A DNA stretch of 64,000 nt. It comes from Saccharopolyspora rhizosphaerae (GTDB lineage Bacteria; Actinomycetota; Actinomycetes; Mycobacteriales; Pseudonocardiaceae). The DNA is taken from assembly GCF_003931915.1 (NCBI RefSeq), contig NZ_RSAA01000035.1, positions 62,001 to 126,000 of the forward strand, read 5' to 3'. The notes beneath the pieces were generated by a model that ran no database searches, was not told where the DNA came from, and saw only the letters and a list, made by a program, of their open reading frames with translations. Below, one piece after another: positions 56,125 through 64,000 of this stretch; position 1 is the stretch's first letter, and each line of letters begins with the position of its first letter. A program made the position numbers and the translations under genes.

Positions 56125-56832
56125 TCATCCGTCGAGTTCGTGCAGTGCGGCTTGGGCCGCTTCGAGCTCGGCTCGCAGTTGCTCGACCCGGGCGCGGTGC
56201 TGTTCGCGTGCCGCTTCGATCAGCGGCTCGACGGCGGCGGCCACGTCGTCGTGCAGCAGCTTGGCCGCTTGGGCCACGGCGTTGGCCGGTACCTGCGTCG
56301 GCTTGACCAGCTTGCGCTTGGGGCTGGTGACTTCGACGCTCCACTGCCCGTCCTCACCTGCGGTGAGTGTGACGACGGCACCCCCGATGCTCTGCTTGGT
56401 CTGCCGGGGTGTGCGGCGACCGGCAGCGGACTCACCGGACTTCGCCGTGGTCTGGGGCCGTGGCTTGGCTGCCGGAGCGGCTTGCTTCGCAGCCGGCTTC
56501 TCGGCAGGCTTCTCGCTCGCCGCGGACCCCGCTTGCTGGTTGGGCTTGGTCGCCGGTGCTTTTGCGGCCGGCTTGGCCGGCTCGGGGGTGGGTTTCTTGC
56601 GAGGTGGCTTGACCTGGGTGATCTCTGCGGTCGAGAAGGACAGGACGTCCTTCGAACCGGCCGGGCGGACCTGGATGAAGTCCCCCTCGGCCGGCTCGTT
56701 CAGCGCGATCACCTTGCCTGAGCGCCCCTCTTGAACGCCGACGGCGGAGCTGGTGAACCACACGGTCGGTGTGGTTCCCGCTTTCAGTTCCTCGCGGATT
56801 GAGCGCAGTTCATCGGACGACAGCGGTGACAT
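56125..56832 (-). CDS. Basic Ala/Lys/Pro-rich protein, DUF6319-like (235 aa)
   Basis: N-terminal compact domain (1-75: TPTVWFTSSAVGVQEGRSGK and EGDFIQVRPAGSKDVLSFS), a Lys/Pro/Ala-rich linker (76-145) like those of nucleic-acid-binding histone-like proteins, then a short beta segment and a C-terminal coiled coil (185-235). I associate it tentatively with the DUF6319 family of Pseudonocardiales. Function unknown; the linker suggests DNA or RNA association. Confidence 0.75.
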   Translation of the reverse strand: MSPLSSDELRSIREELKAGTTPTVWFTSSAVGVQEGRSGKVIALNEPAEGDFIQVRPAGSKDVLSFSTAEITQVKPPRKKPTPEPAKPAAKAPATKPNQQAGSAASEKPAEKPAAKQAAPAAKPRPQTTAKSGESAAGRRTPRQTKQSIGGAVVTLTAGEDGQWSVEVTSPKRKLVKPTQVPANAVAQAAKLLHDDVAAAVEPLIEAAREQHRARVEQLRAELEAAQAALHELDG

Positions 56833-56916
56833 CGCCGCCCCTAGCTAGGGTGCGCCCCGGAACGGGGCTGCTCGACAGTGACCCGAACACCATATCGAAC
56901 GCCCGTGCGAAAGTTC

Positions 56917-56937
56917 AACCGGGTGCGGCGCCCGGTT
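56917..56937 (-). terminator. Hairpin after the monooxygenase gene
   Basis: AACCGGG (56917-56923) with CCCGGTT (56931-56937), 7-base loop, just past the stop at 56941. Confidence 0.5.
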
Positions 56938-56940
56938 CAC

Positions 56941-58428
56941 TCAGCGCGCAGCCACCTCGTAGTCGGAGTAGTCCACCTTCCTGGTGCGCAGCCAGTACTT
57001 CCAGGTGAAACCCGGCCACAGCGTGCGGTTCACGCCGTTCTCGTCGAGGTACCAGCTGCGACACCCACCGACCGACCAGACCTCGTCACCGAGCTCCTGC
57101 TGGATTTCGCGGTTGAACGCGTCCTGCACCGGCTGGCGGACGTCGACCTGGCCGATGTCGCCCTTGTGGATGCGGCGGATGCAGTCGATCACGTAGTTCA
57201 GCTGCGACTCGATCATGAACACGACCGAGTTGTGGCCGAGTCCGGTGTTCGGACCGAGCAGGAAGAACAGGTTGGGGAACCCGGAGACGGTGATGCCGAG
57301 GTAGGTTTCGGCGCCGTCGCGCCAGGCGTCCTGCAGCTTGCGCCCGTCGCGCCCGACGATGGCGAGGTGGTCGTAGGCGTCGGTGACGTGGAACCCGGTG
57401 CCGTAGATGATGGCGTCGACCTCGTGCTCCTGGCCGTCGCCGGTCACCACGGAGTTCGTGCGGACCTCGGCGACACCGCTGGTGTCGACGTCCACGTTGG
57501 ACCGGTTCAGCGCCGGGTAGTAGTCGCTGGAGAGCAGGATGCGCTTGCAGCCCATCGAGTAGTCCGGCGTCACGACCTCACGCAGCTTCGGGTCGGTGAT
57601 CGTCTTGCGGATGTAGCGCTTGGACAGCCACTCGGCCGCCTTGCCGAGACGCTTGTTGAACACCGCGAAGTAGCGGGCTTCGAGGATCCAGTACATCGCC
57701 GCGCGTGCCAACCGCTGCGCGCCTGGGACGGTGCGGAACAGCTTCTTGACCGCCTCGGGGATTTCGCGGTCCGGTTTGGGCTGGATCCACGGGGGCGTGC
57801 GCTGGAACAGGTGCAGCTTCTCGGCTTGCTCGGCGACCGGCGGGACGAACTGGATCGCGCTGGCACCGGTACCCACGACCGCGACGCGCTTGCCGCGCAG
57901 GTCGTAGTCGTGGTTCCACTCGGCCGAGTGGAAGACCTCGCCTTCGAAGTCCTGCACGCCGGGCAGGTCGGGGTAGCTGGGGATGTGCAGGGCGCCGACG
58001 CCCGAAACCAGGGCTCGACCGACGTATTCGGTGCCGTCGCGGGTGGTGACCAGCCAGGTCTTGGCCTGCTCGTCGTACTCGGCGCCGGTGAACTCCACGC
58101 CGTGGTGAACGTGGTCGCGGACCCGGTACTTGTCCGCGCAGTAGCTCAGGTACTCGTTGATCTCGCCCTGCTCGGCGAACAGCCGCGACCAGTTCGGGTT
58201 CTGCTCGAACGAGAAGGAGTACATCAGCGACGGCACGTCGCAGGCGCAGCCCGGGTAGGTGTTGTCCCGCCAGGTTCCGCCGAGGTCGGAGGACTTCTCC
58301 AGCAGGATGAAGTCGTCGATACCGGCCTGCTTGAGCTTGATCGCCATGCCGAGACCGGAAAAACCGGATCCGACGATGACCACCGAAGTCTCGTATCGAC
58401 GTTGGCCGGACGACTGCCTTTGCACCAT
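56941..58428 (-). CDS. Flavin-binding monooxygenase, Baeyer-Villiger type (495 aa)
   Basis: FAD site GSGFSG (20-25), NADPH site GTGASA (186-191) and between them the Baeyer-Villiger fingerprint FEGEVFHSAEW (161-171, FxGxxxHSxxW form). Such enzymes insert oxygen next to a ketone or oxidise S/N atoms; EthA-like members activate thioamide drugs. Divergent from a TetR regulator 82 bases away, which probably controls it. Confidence 0.92.
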   Translation of the reverse strand: MVQRQSSGQRRYETSVVIVGSGFSGLGMAIKLKQAGIDDFILLEKSSDLGGTWRDNTYPGCACDVPSLMYSFSFEQNPNWSRLFAEQGEINEYLSYCADKYRVRDHVHHGVEFTGAEYDEQAKTWLVTTRDGTEYVGRALVSGVGALHIPSYPDLPGVQDFEGEVFHSAEWNHDYDLRGKRVAVVGTGASAIQFVPPVAEQAEKLHLFQRTPPWIQPKPDREIPEAVKKLFRTVPGAQRLARAAMYWILEARYFAVFNKRLGKAAEWLSKRYIRKTITDPKLREVVTPDYSMGCKRILLSSDYYPALNRSNVDVDTSGVAEVRTNSVVTGDGQEHEVDAIIYGTGFHVTDAYDHLAIVGRDGRKLQDAWRDGAETYLGITVSGFPNLFFLLGPNTGLGHNSVVFMIESQLNYVIDCIRRIHKGDIGQVDVRQPVQDAFNREIQQELGDEVWSVGGCRSWYLDENGVNRTLWPGFTWKYWLRTRKVDYSDYEVAAR

Positions 58429-58474
58429 CAGAGCCCCTCCTCGGACACCGGCACGCTATCTACTCCGCGGTAGG

Positions 58475-58487
58475 CTACTACGAGTAG
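58475..58487. promoter_or_regulatory. Probable TetR operator between monooxygenase and regulator
   Basis: CTACT-ACG-AGTAG, a perfect 5-3-5 dyad inside a longer GTAGGCTACTACGAGTAGG region, 24 bases before the tetR start and 47 before the monooxygenase start. Confidence 0.6.
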
Positions 58488-58510
58488 GTTACTTGCGGTA
58501 GGGTTGATCC

Positions 58511-59113
58511 GTGATGAGCTCACCTGCCATCGGCGGACGCAAGCGGATGTCCCGAGCCGAGCGCGAAGCGCAGATCCTGGAAGTCGCCGAGCGCGTTTTC
58601 GCCAACGACGGCTACCAAGCGACGTCGATGGACGACATCGCAGCTCAGGTGGGCCTCTCGAAGCCGATGCTCTACGAGTACTTCGGATCCAAGGAAGGCT
58701 TGCTGATCGCCTGCCTGCGGCGCTCGAAGCGCGAGCTGCTCGAAGCGACCAGCCTCGCCGCCGCCCAAGCCGAGAGTTCGGAGCAGCTGCTCTACGACTG
58801 CTTGTTGGCCTTCTTCCGCTTCGGCGACGAGCACCAGCAGGCGTGGGCGCTGCTGCGCAACGAGTCGTCCATCGCCGACACCTCGGTCAACACCGAGCTG
58901 GAAGCGATCCGAATCCAGCAGCGCGACTTCACCGCCGACGTGCTGCGCAAGGTCCGCGAAGAGCTCGACGACGAGCAGGCGGAGGCCTACGCGGAGCTGA
59001 TCATCGGCGCCAGCGAACGGCTCGCGCTGTGGCGGGAGAACCGACCGGAGGTCACCGCTGAGAGGGCGACCGAGCACATGATCGCGTTGTTCGCACCCGG
59101 CCTCGGTTTCTGA
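58511..59113 (+). CDS. TetR-family transcriptional regulator (200 aa)
   Basis: Helix-turn-helix at about residues 25-65 (SMDDIAAQVGLSKPMLYEYF), followed by the ligand domain. A GTG-ATG pair at 58511/58514 offers two starts. EthR-like arrangement beside a Baeyer-Villiger monooxygenase. Confidence 0.9.
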   Translation: MMSSPAIGGRKRMSRAEREAQILEVAERVFANDGYQATSMDDIAAQVGLSKPMLYEYFGSKEGLLIACLRRSKRELLEATSLAAAQAESSEQLLYDCLLAFFRFGDEHQQAWALLRNESSIADTSVNTELEAIRIQQRDFTADVLRKVREELDDEQAEAYAELIIGASERLALWRENRPEVTAERATEHMIALFAPGLGF

Positions 59114-59145
59114 CCCTGGGCGGGGCACCACCCTTCGCGGTGACC

Positions 59146-59172
59146 TGCACAAGGGAACCTTCCTGCCACTCC
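59146..59172 (+). repeat. Interspersed GGGAACCTTCC element, copy 18
   Basis: TGCACAAGGGAACCTTCCTG followed by CCACTCC. 33 bases after the tetR stop, same direction, first of a tandem pair. Confidence 0.85.
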
Positions 59173-59197
59173 GCCGCACCTCACGCAGCCGCCGGAC

Positions 59198-59223
59198 GTG
59201 CACAAGGGAACCTTTCTGCCACC
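59198..59223 (+). repeat. Interspersed GGGAACCTTCC element, copy 19
   Basis: GTGCACAAGGGAACCTTTCT followed by GCCACC. 52 bp downstream of copy 18 with the same GTGCAC lead-in; the two may have arisen by local duplication. Confidence 0.85.
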
Positions 59224-59349
59224 GCCCCGCACGTCCGACCGTGATTCACTCGTTCAGGCTTCATTCTCCGAGAACGGCTCAAGATCCTCTACAGCGTCTC
59301 CGATGTCGAGTCAGCCGTGCCAACACCTCTGACTCGAGGAGACTCAATC

Positions 59350-60129
59350 TTGCGCTCTTGGACCACGCGCACAGTCAAGGCGGCCGTCATGGCCGCAGGC
59401 CTCGCCACCGCCGGCACCGGTGCCGCGAACGCGGCGGGAACCTCCGGCATCGAGAAGCCGGACCTGTCGTCCGTACCGGACGAGATCTCCGCGGACCTTC
59501 CGGCCCACGCCTGCAAGATGCAGGAGGGACCGGCGTTCCACCCCACCAAGGCGCCGTGCGCTGACGCGCAGCTGAACGTCAGCTCGCCCAACGTCGTCAA
59601 GAAGGTCGGCGCGGACGTCACCAAGACCGGGCACGGCATCGCCGGCGAGCTGCAGGACGGTCGTCCCGTGCTCGCACCCGGCAAGCCCAACCGCGTTCTC
59701 GGGCACGTCTTCGCCGAGACCACCCGGGTTTCGAAGATGACCAAGACCCGGCCGACGGTCGGCGGCTCGGTGAACCCGGGGCACCTCGGCGTCGTCTACG
59801 AGCACACGCCTGACGCCGCGCTGCTCGACACCGAGATCGGGCCGCGCGAGCCGAACCACCAGGGCTTCTCCGCGCTGGACACCGCGGTTGCGCTGACCGC
59901 CGCTCAGGGCTACGAGTCCGAGCCGATCAGCATCCCGGTGGCGCTGGTCGCTCCGACGCTGAACAACAACCCGCTGCAGACCTCGGGTGAGCCGCTCACG
60001 CTGGCCAAGCCCAGCGACGCGCTGCCCGCGGCGGAGAAGACGCCGGTGCTGGCCGAGGCCGACAAGGCCGTGGGCGGTGTCTCCGGCGCTCCGCCGCAGC
60101 AGATCAGCGGTGTTCTGCCCCAGAGCTGA
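59350..60129 (+). CDS. Secreted protein of unknown function (259 aa)
   Basis: Sec signal peptide (1-28, MRSWTTRTVKAAVMAAGLAT then AANAAG). The mature part has no recognised domain; it contains two Cys early on (in AHACKM and KAPCAD) and GHLGVVYEHTPDAALLDTEI, and ends in an Ala/Pro/Ser tail. The TTG at 59350 was chosen because GAGGAG lies 8 bases upstream. It is followed by a second small secreted protein gene. Confidence 0.8.
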   Translation: MRSWTTRTVKAAVMAAGLATAGTGAANAAGTSGIEKPDLSSVPDEISADLPAHACKMQEGPAFHPTKAPCADAQLNVSSPNVVKKVGADVTKTGHGIAGELQDGRPVLAPGKPNRVLGHVFAETTRVSKMTKTRPTVGGSVNPGHLGVVYEHTPDAALLDTEIGPREPNHQGFSALDTAVALTAAQGYESEPISIPVALVAPTLNNNPLQTSGEPLTLAKPSDALPAAEKTPVLAEADKAVGGVSGAPPQQISGVLPQS

Positions 60130-60340
60130 GCACCGCTCGGCGTGCAGTCGACCAACCACAGTGGAATGTCCGAACTGGATCACTCCATCGAGGGTATTCG
60201 GGCTGAAAACGCCCGTATGAGTTCGACTCGGAAAAGCGTCGTGTCGCAGACTCTGCCGCGCGACGCAGGAGAAGCGCAGGAATTCCCTGCGCCGCAAGGG
60301 TGAGCACCCTGAAGAACAGTCATCCGTGAGGAGAACGACA

Positions 60341-60592
60341 GTGCGTACCGCTGCACGTATCGCCGGCGTCGCCGGCGCTGCCACCGCCATGCTGGCCCTG
60401 GCCGGCCCGGCGTTCGCCGACAGCGCGGACAACGAGGGCGTCAACGGGGCGAACGACAACAACATCAGCGCCGTTCCGGTGCAGCTGTGCGGAGACAACG
60501 TCGCCGCCCTCGGCGCGGTGGTTCCGGTTCTGTCGCCGCAGGCCCCGAAGTGCGTCAACGCCCCGGTCGTGGACCACCCGACCGCGAACTGA
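60341..60592 (+). CDS. Small secreted chaplin-like protein (83 aa)
   Basis: Signal peptide (1-26, cleavage AFA-DS) and a 57-residue mature chain: NDNNISAVPVQLCGDNVAAL and CVNAPVVDHP with exactly two Cys (50 and 71). Spacing and the VPVQ(L/V)CGxNV pattern resemble chaplins and other hydrophobic surface proteins of sporulating actinomycetes, though the canonical NPAFGN segment is absent. GAGGAG lies 7 bases before the GTG at 60341. Confidence 0.78.
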   Translation: MRTAARIAGVAGAATAMLALAGPAFADSADNEGVNGANDNNISAVPVQLCGDNVAALGAVVPVLSPQAPKCVNAPVVDHPTAN

Positions 60593-60598
60593 GCGAGC

Positions 60599-60636
60599 AC
60601 GAAGGCGCCGGGTCCTCTCGGACCCGGCGCCTTCGT
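60599..60636. terminator. Bidirectional hairpin between the secreted-protein gene and fadB
   Basis: 17-bp perfect stem (60599-60615 with 60620-60636), TCTC tetraloop, 6 bases after one stop and 14 before the other. The strongest hairpin of the window. Confidence 0.88.
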
Positions 60637-60649
60637 CATGTCAGCCCCT

Positions 60650-62869
60650 TCAGGCAGCCGACGTGGCCTTCACGATCTCCACGTCCGGCTCACCGATGTC
60701 GAACGGCTCGCCGTTGGCAGCACGCTTGACCAGTGATTCCGGCGGCTGGAACCGGTCGCCGTAGCGCTCCGCGAGTTCGCGGGCACGTGCCACGAAACCG
60801 GAGAGCCCGCCCGGGTACCCGTTCATGTACTGCACGACTCCGCCGGTCCACGGCGGGAAGCCGATGCCCATGATGGAACCGATGTTGGCGTCCGGCACCG
60901 AGGTCAGCACGCCCTCGTCGAGGCACTTCACGGTCTCCAAGGCCTCGGCGAACAACATCCGTTCCTTCAGGTCGTTCAAGTCGACCTCGGACGGGTCGGT
61001 GTCGGCGGAACCGAAGTGCTCCACCAGACCCGGCCACAGACCGGCACGCTTGCCGTCGACGTAGTCGTAGAAGCCCTTACCGCCCGACTTACCGGGACGG
61101 TCGAACTCCTCCACCATGCGGTCGATGATCTGCTCGGCGGGGTGCGGATCCCACGTGCCCCCTGCTGCTTCCATGGCGGCCTTGGACTCGTCGCGGATCT
61201 TGCGCGGCAGGGTGAGGGTCAGCTCGTCGAACAGCTGCAGCACCGGCGCCGGGAAACCGGCCTGCGAGGAGGCCTGCTCGATGGAGGCGGGGTGGATCCC
61301 CTCGGCCAGCATGGCCACGCCCTCGTTGATGAAGGTCCCGATGACGCGGCTGGTGAAGAAGCCGCGGCTGTCGTTGACCACGATCGGCGTCTTGTTGATC
61401 TGACGCACGACGTCGAACGCGCGGGCCAGCGCGCGGTCGCTGGTCTGCTTGCCCGAGATGATCTCGACCAGCGGCATCTTGTCGACCGGCGAGAAGAAGT
61501 GCAGGCCGATGAACTCCTCGCGGTTGCGGACACCTTCGGCGAGGTCGGTGATCGGCAACGTCGAGGTGTTCGAGCACAGCAGGGCGTCGCTGTCGATGAC
61601 GTCCTGGACCTCGCCGAAGACCTGGTGCTTGAGCTTGAGGTTCTCGAAGACTGCCTCGATCACGAGGTCGCAACCCGACAGCGGCTCCACCTGGGCGGTC
61701 GGGGTGATGCGGCTGAGCAGCTCGTCGGCCTTCTCCTGCGTGGAGCGGCCCTTGGCCACAGCCTTCTCCAGGAGCTTCACCGAGTAGTCCTTGCCCTTCT
61801 CGGCGTTCTCCAGCGAGACGTCCTTGAGCACGACCTGCATGCCGGCCTTGGCGCAGACGTAGGCGATGCCGGCGCCCATCATGCCGCCGCCGAGGACCGC
61901 GACCTTCTTCGCCCGGAACTCCGGCACACCGTCAGGACGGCTGCCGCCCGCGTTGATGTGCTGCAGGTCGAAGAAGAAGGCCTTGCTCATGTTCTTCGCG
62001 GTCTGGCCGCAGACCAGCTCCACGAAGTAGCGGCCCTCGATCTCGAGCGCGGTGTCGAAGTCGACCTGGCTGCCCTCGACCGCGGCGGCCATGATGTTGC
62101 GCGGCGCCGGCATGGGGGCGCCCTTGAGCTGCTTGCGCAGGTTGGCCGGGAACGCGGGCAGGTTCGCGGCGAACTTCGGGTTCGACGGGGTGCCGCCCGG
62201 GATCTTGTAACCAGGGGCGTCCCACGGCTGGGCGGCTTCGGGGTTGGCCTTGATCCACGCCTTGGCCTTGGACAGCAGCTCGTCGCGCGTGTCGACGACC
62301 TCGTGGACCAGGCCGGTCTTGAGTGCCTTGTCCGGGCGCAGCTGCTGGCCCTGCAGCAGGACGTTGAGCAGTGCGTCAGAGATGCCCAGCAGTCGCACGC
62401 TGCGCACGACGCCGCCGGCGCCGGGCAGCAGGCCGAGGCTGACCTCGGGGAACCCGAAGCGTGCCTTCGGGTCGTTCAGGGCGATGCGGTGGTGGCAGGC
62501 CAGCGCGATCTCCAGGCCGCCGCCGAGCGCCGTGCCGTTGAGCGCGGCGACCACGGGCTTGCCGAAGGTCTCCAGGCGGCGCAGCTGCTTCTTGACGTTG
62601 GCGGTGGTGGCGTTGACGGACCCGGCGTCGTCAGGCCGGGCCTGGATGAGTTCGTGCAGGTCACCGCCCGCGAAGAAGGTCTTCTTGGCGGAGGTGAGGA
62701 CCACGCCGGTGATGTTGTCGCGCTCGTCTTCCAGGCGCTGCAGGGTCGCGTCCATGCTCGCCTGGTAGCGCAGGTTCATGGTGTTGGCCTGCTGCTGCGG
62801 GTCGTCCAGGGTCAGCACGACGATGCCGTCGGCGTCGGACTCCCAGCGGATGGTGTTCTGCTCGCTCAT
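60650..62869 (-). CDS. fadB: Fatty-acid oxidation trifunctional alpha-type protein (739 aa)
   Basis: Enoyl-CoA hydratase (1-300; oxyanion motif ALNGTALGGGLEIAL, catalytic region GFPEVSLGLLPGAGG) fused to 3-hydroxyacyl-CoA dehydrogenase (310-720; NAD site GGGMMGAGIA, HFFSPVDKMPLVEII). Equivalent to M. tuberculosis FadB (Rv0860), which pairs with FadA. The ATG at 62869 was chosen. It follows fadA by 14 bases. Confidence 0.95.
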   Translation of the reverse strand: MSEQNTIRWESDADGIVVLTLDDPQQQANTMNLRYQASMDATLQRLEDERDNITGVVLTSAKKTFFAGGDLHELIQARPDDAGSVNATTANVKKQLRRLETFGKPVVAALNGTALGGGLEIALACHHRIALNDPKARFGFPEVSLGLLPGAGGVVRSVRLLGISDALLNVLLQGQQLRPDKALKTGLVHEVVDTRDELLSKAKAWIKANPEAAQPWDAPGYKIPGGTPSNPKFAANLPAFPANLRKQLKGAPMPAPRNIMAAAVEGSQVDFDTALEIEGRYFVELVCGQTAKNMSKAFFFDLQHINAGGSRPDGVPEFRAKKVAVLGGGMMGAGIAYVCAKAGMQVVLKDVSLENAEKGKDYSVKLLEKAVAKGRSTQEKADELLSRITPTAQVEPLSGCDLVIEAVFENLKLKHQVFGEVQDVIDSDALLCSNTSTLPITDLAEGVRNREEFIGLHFFSPVDKMPLVEIISGKQTSDRALARAFDVVRQINKTPIVVNDSRGFFTSRVIGTFINEGVAMLAEGIHPASIEQASSQAGFPAPVLQLFDELTLTLPRKIRDESKAAMEAAGGTWDPHPAEQIIDRMVEEFDRPGKSGGKGFYDYVDGKRAGLWPGLVEHFGSADTDPSEVDLNDLKERMLFAEALETVKCLDEGVLTSVPDANIGSIMGIGFPPWTGGVVQYMNGYPGGLSGFVARARELAERYGDRFQPPESLVKRAANGEPFDIGEPDVEIVKATSAA

Positions 62870-62883
62870 GTCTGATGTGTCCC

Positions 62884-64000
62884 TCAGCCGATCCGTTCGA
62901 CGATGGTCGCGATGCCCATGCCGCCACCGATGCACAGCGTGGCCAGGCCGTAGCGGAGGTTGCGGCGTTCGAGCTCGTCGATGACGGTGCCCAGGATCAT
63001 CGCGCCGGTGGCACCCAGCGGGTGGCCCATGGCGATGGCACCGCCGTTGACGTTGACCTTGTCGTGGCCGACGCCGAACTCCTTCATGAACTTCAGCGGC
63101 ACTGCGGCGAAGGCCTCGTTGATCTCGATCAAGTCGATCTGCTCGATGCTCATGTCGGCCTTGCTCAGCGCCTTGCGCACGGCGGGGCCGGGGCCGGTGA
63201 GCATGATCGTCGGGTCGGCACCCGAGAGAGCGGCGGAGACGATGCGGGCGCGCGGCTTGAGACCGGTGCGCTCCCCGAGCCCCTTGCTGCCGATCAACGC
63301 CAGCGCGGCGCCGTCGACGATGCCGGAGGAGTTGCCGGGGGTGTGCACGTGGTCGATGTGCTCGACCCAGTGGTACTTCTGCAGCGCGACCGAGTCGAAC
63401 CCGCCGAGCTCGCCGATGTCGGCGAAGGAGGGCTTGAGCCCGCCGAGGGATTCGGCGGTGGTGCCGGGACGGACGTGCTCGTCGCGGTCGAGGACGGTGA
63501 GGCCGTTGCGGTCCTTGACCGGGACCACGGAGTTGGCGAAGCGCCCGTCGGCCCAGGCCTTGGCGGCGCGGTCCTGAGACTCGGCGGCGTAGGCGTCGAC
63601 GGTTCCGCGGTCGAAGCCTTCGATGGTGGCGATGAGGTCGGCGCCGATGCCCTGCGGCACGAACGACGTGGCGTAGTTGGTCTCGGGATCCATCGCCCAG
63701 GCGCCACCGTCGGAGCCCATCGCGACGCGGGACATGGACTCGACCCCGCCTGCGAGGATCGCGTCCTCCCAGCCGGAGCGGACCTTCTGCGCGGCGATGT
63801 TGACGGCTTCCAGCCCGGATGCGCAGAAGCGGTTGAGCTGGACACCGGCGACCGTCTCGGGCAGGCCGGCGGCGATCGCGGCTGTCTTGGCGATGTCACC
63901 GCCCTGATCGCTGACGGGCGAGACCACGCCGAGCACGACATCGTCGATCAGCGCGGGATCGAGCTGCGGATGGCGGCGTTGCAGCTCCTCGATCAGGTTC
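62884..64000 (-). CDS. fadA: Acetyl-CoA C-acyltransferase, C-terminal part (cut by window edge)
   Basis: Thiolase of beta-oxidation. The acylated Cys is in [11 protein letters not shown], with [20 protein letters not shown] and the second Cys in CIGGGMG. About 372 residues are present; the N-terminus lies past 64000. Directly upstream of fadB in one operon, so the two products probably form the alpha2beta2 complex. Confidence 0.95.
   Translation of the reverse strand, partial: NLIEELQRRHPQLDPALIDDVVLGVVSPVSDQGGDIAKTAAIAAGLPETVAGVQLNRFCASGLEAVNIAAQKVRSGWEDAILAGGVESMSRVAMGSDGGAWAMDPETNYATSFVPQGIGADLIATIEGFDRGTVDAYAAESQDRAAKAWADGRFANSVVPVKDRNGLTVLDRDEHVRPGTTAESLGGLKPSFADIGELGGFDSVALQKYHWVEHIDHVHTPGNSSGIVDGAALALIGSKGLGERTGLKPRARIVSAALSGADPTIMLTGPGPAVRKALSKADMSIEQIDLIEINEAFAAVPLKFMKEFGVGHDKVNVNGGAIAMGHPLGATGAMILGTVIDELERRNLRYGLATLCIGGGMGIATIVERIG

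Noticed and set aside
59146-59223. Tandem repeat pair considered as phage attachment sites
   Set aside because: The 52-bp interval contains no integrase or cargo, and the same sequence occurs at many other loci.

Overview
High-GC actinobacterial chromosome. The order argS-lysA-hom-thrC-thrB-rho-rpmE-prfA-prmC-sua5-wecA-atpI-atpBEFHAGD (all minus strand, read from about 23 kb back to position 1) matches the Mycobacterium tuberculosis Rv1292-Rv1311 block. The ATP synthase delta subunit, however, is unfused as in Streptomyces. Together with the GTG/TTG start codons, a conservon signalling cluster and a small chaplin-like secreted protein, this suggests the Pseudonocardiaceae (Saccharopolyspora or a close relative). 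The genus is an inference. No insertion sequence, prophage, CRISPR array or plasmid-type gene was seen.

Layout. 1-22.8 kb: the conserved housekeeping block. Two plus-strand genes interrupt it: an alpha/beta hydrolase with a long acidic tail (8800-10359) and a small membrane protein (12951-13382). 23-27.8 kb: DUF3105/DUF305 pair, CDF metal exporter, tRNA-Arg(CCG), and a TetR regulator divergent from an alcohol-dehydrogenase-like oxidoreductase. 28.1-36.6 kb: phenylacetate degradation. paaZ-A-B-C-D-E on minus is divergent from paaI-paaK-paaR on plus, with PaaR-type operators in front of both arms. 36.6-39.5 kb: FadR-type regulator and an ActP/DUF485-type carboxylate symporter pair. 40.4-45.1 kb: a four-gene conservon (kinase-like protein, roadblock, DUF742, Ras-like GTPase). 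45.3-60.6 kb: accessory and envelope genes. These are an AbiEi-like protein, a patatin, ArfB, a serine beta-lactamase-fold hydrolase, a CPBP protease, a class A PBP, a small protein ending in an amyloid-signalling-like motif, an MFS transporter, an M14 carboxypeptidase, a coiled basic protein, a Baeyer-Villiger-type monooxygenase with a TetR regulator, and two secreted proteins. 60.6-64 kb: fadB and a truncated fadA for fatty-acid beta-oxidation.

How it fits together. The left third carries core energy, translation and amino-acid genes in tight, mostly overlapping arrangements. The paa region takes up and activates phenylacetate (PaaK), epoxidises it (PaaABCDE), opens the ring (PaaZ) and is probably repressed by PaaR. 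The window lacks paaF/G/H/J. The adjacent symporter pair could supply substrate.

Two signals stand out. (1) A short interspersed repeat, core GCAAGGGAACCTTCCTG followed by (T/C)CACTCC, occurs about 19 times in both orientations, almost always in intergenic DNA and often touching a stop codon. Several pairs have become perfect hairpins at gene ends. (2) A 125-residue protein at 52508-52885 resembles cell-death effectors (Bell-like helical domain plus C-terminal BASS/RHIM-like amyloid motif) described in actinobacteria.
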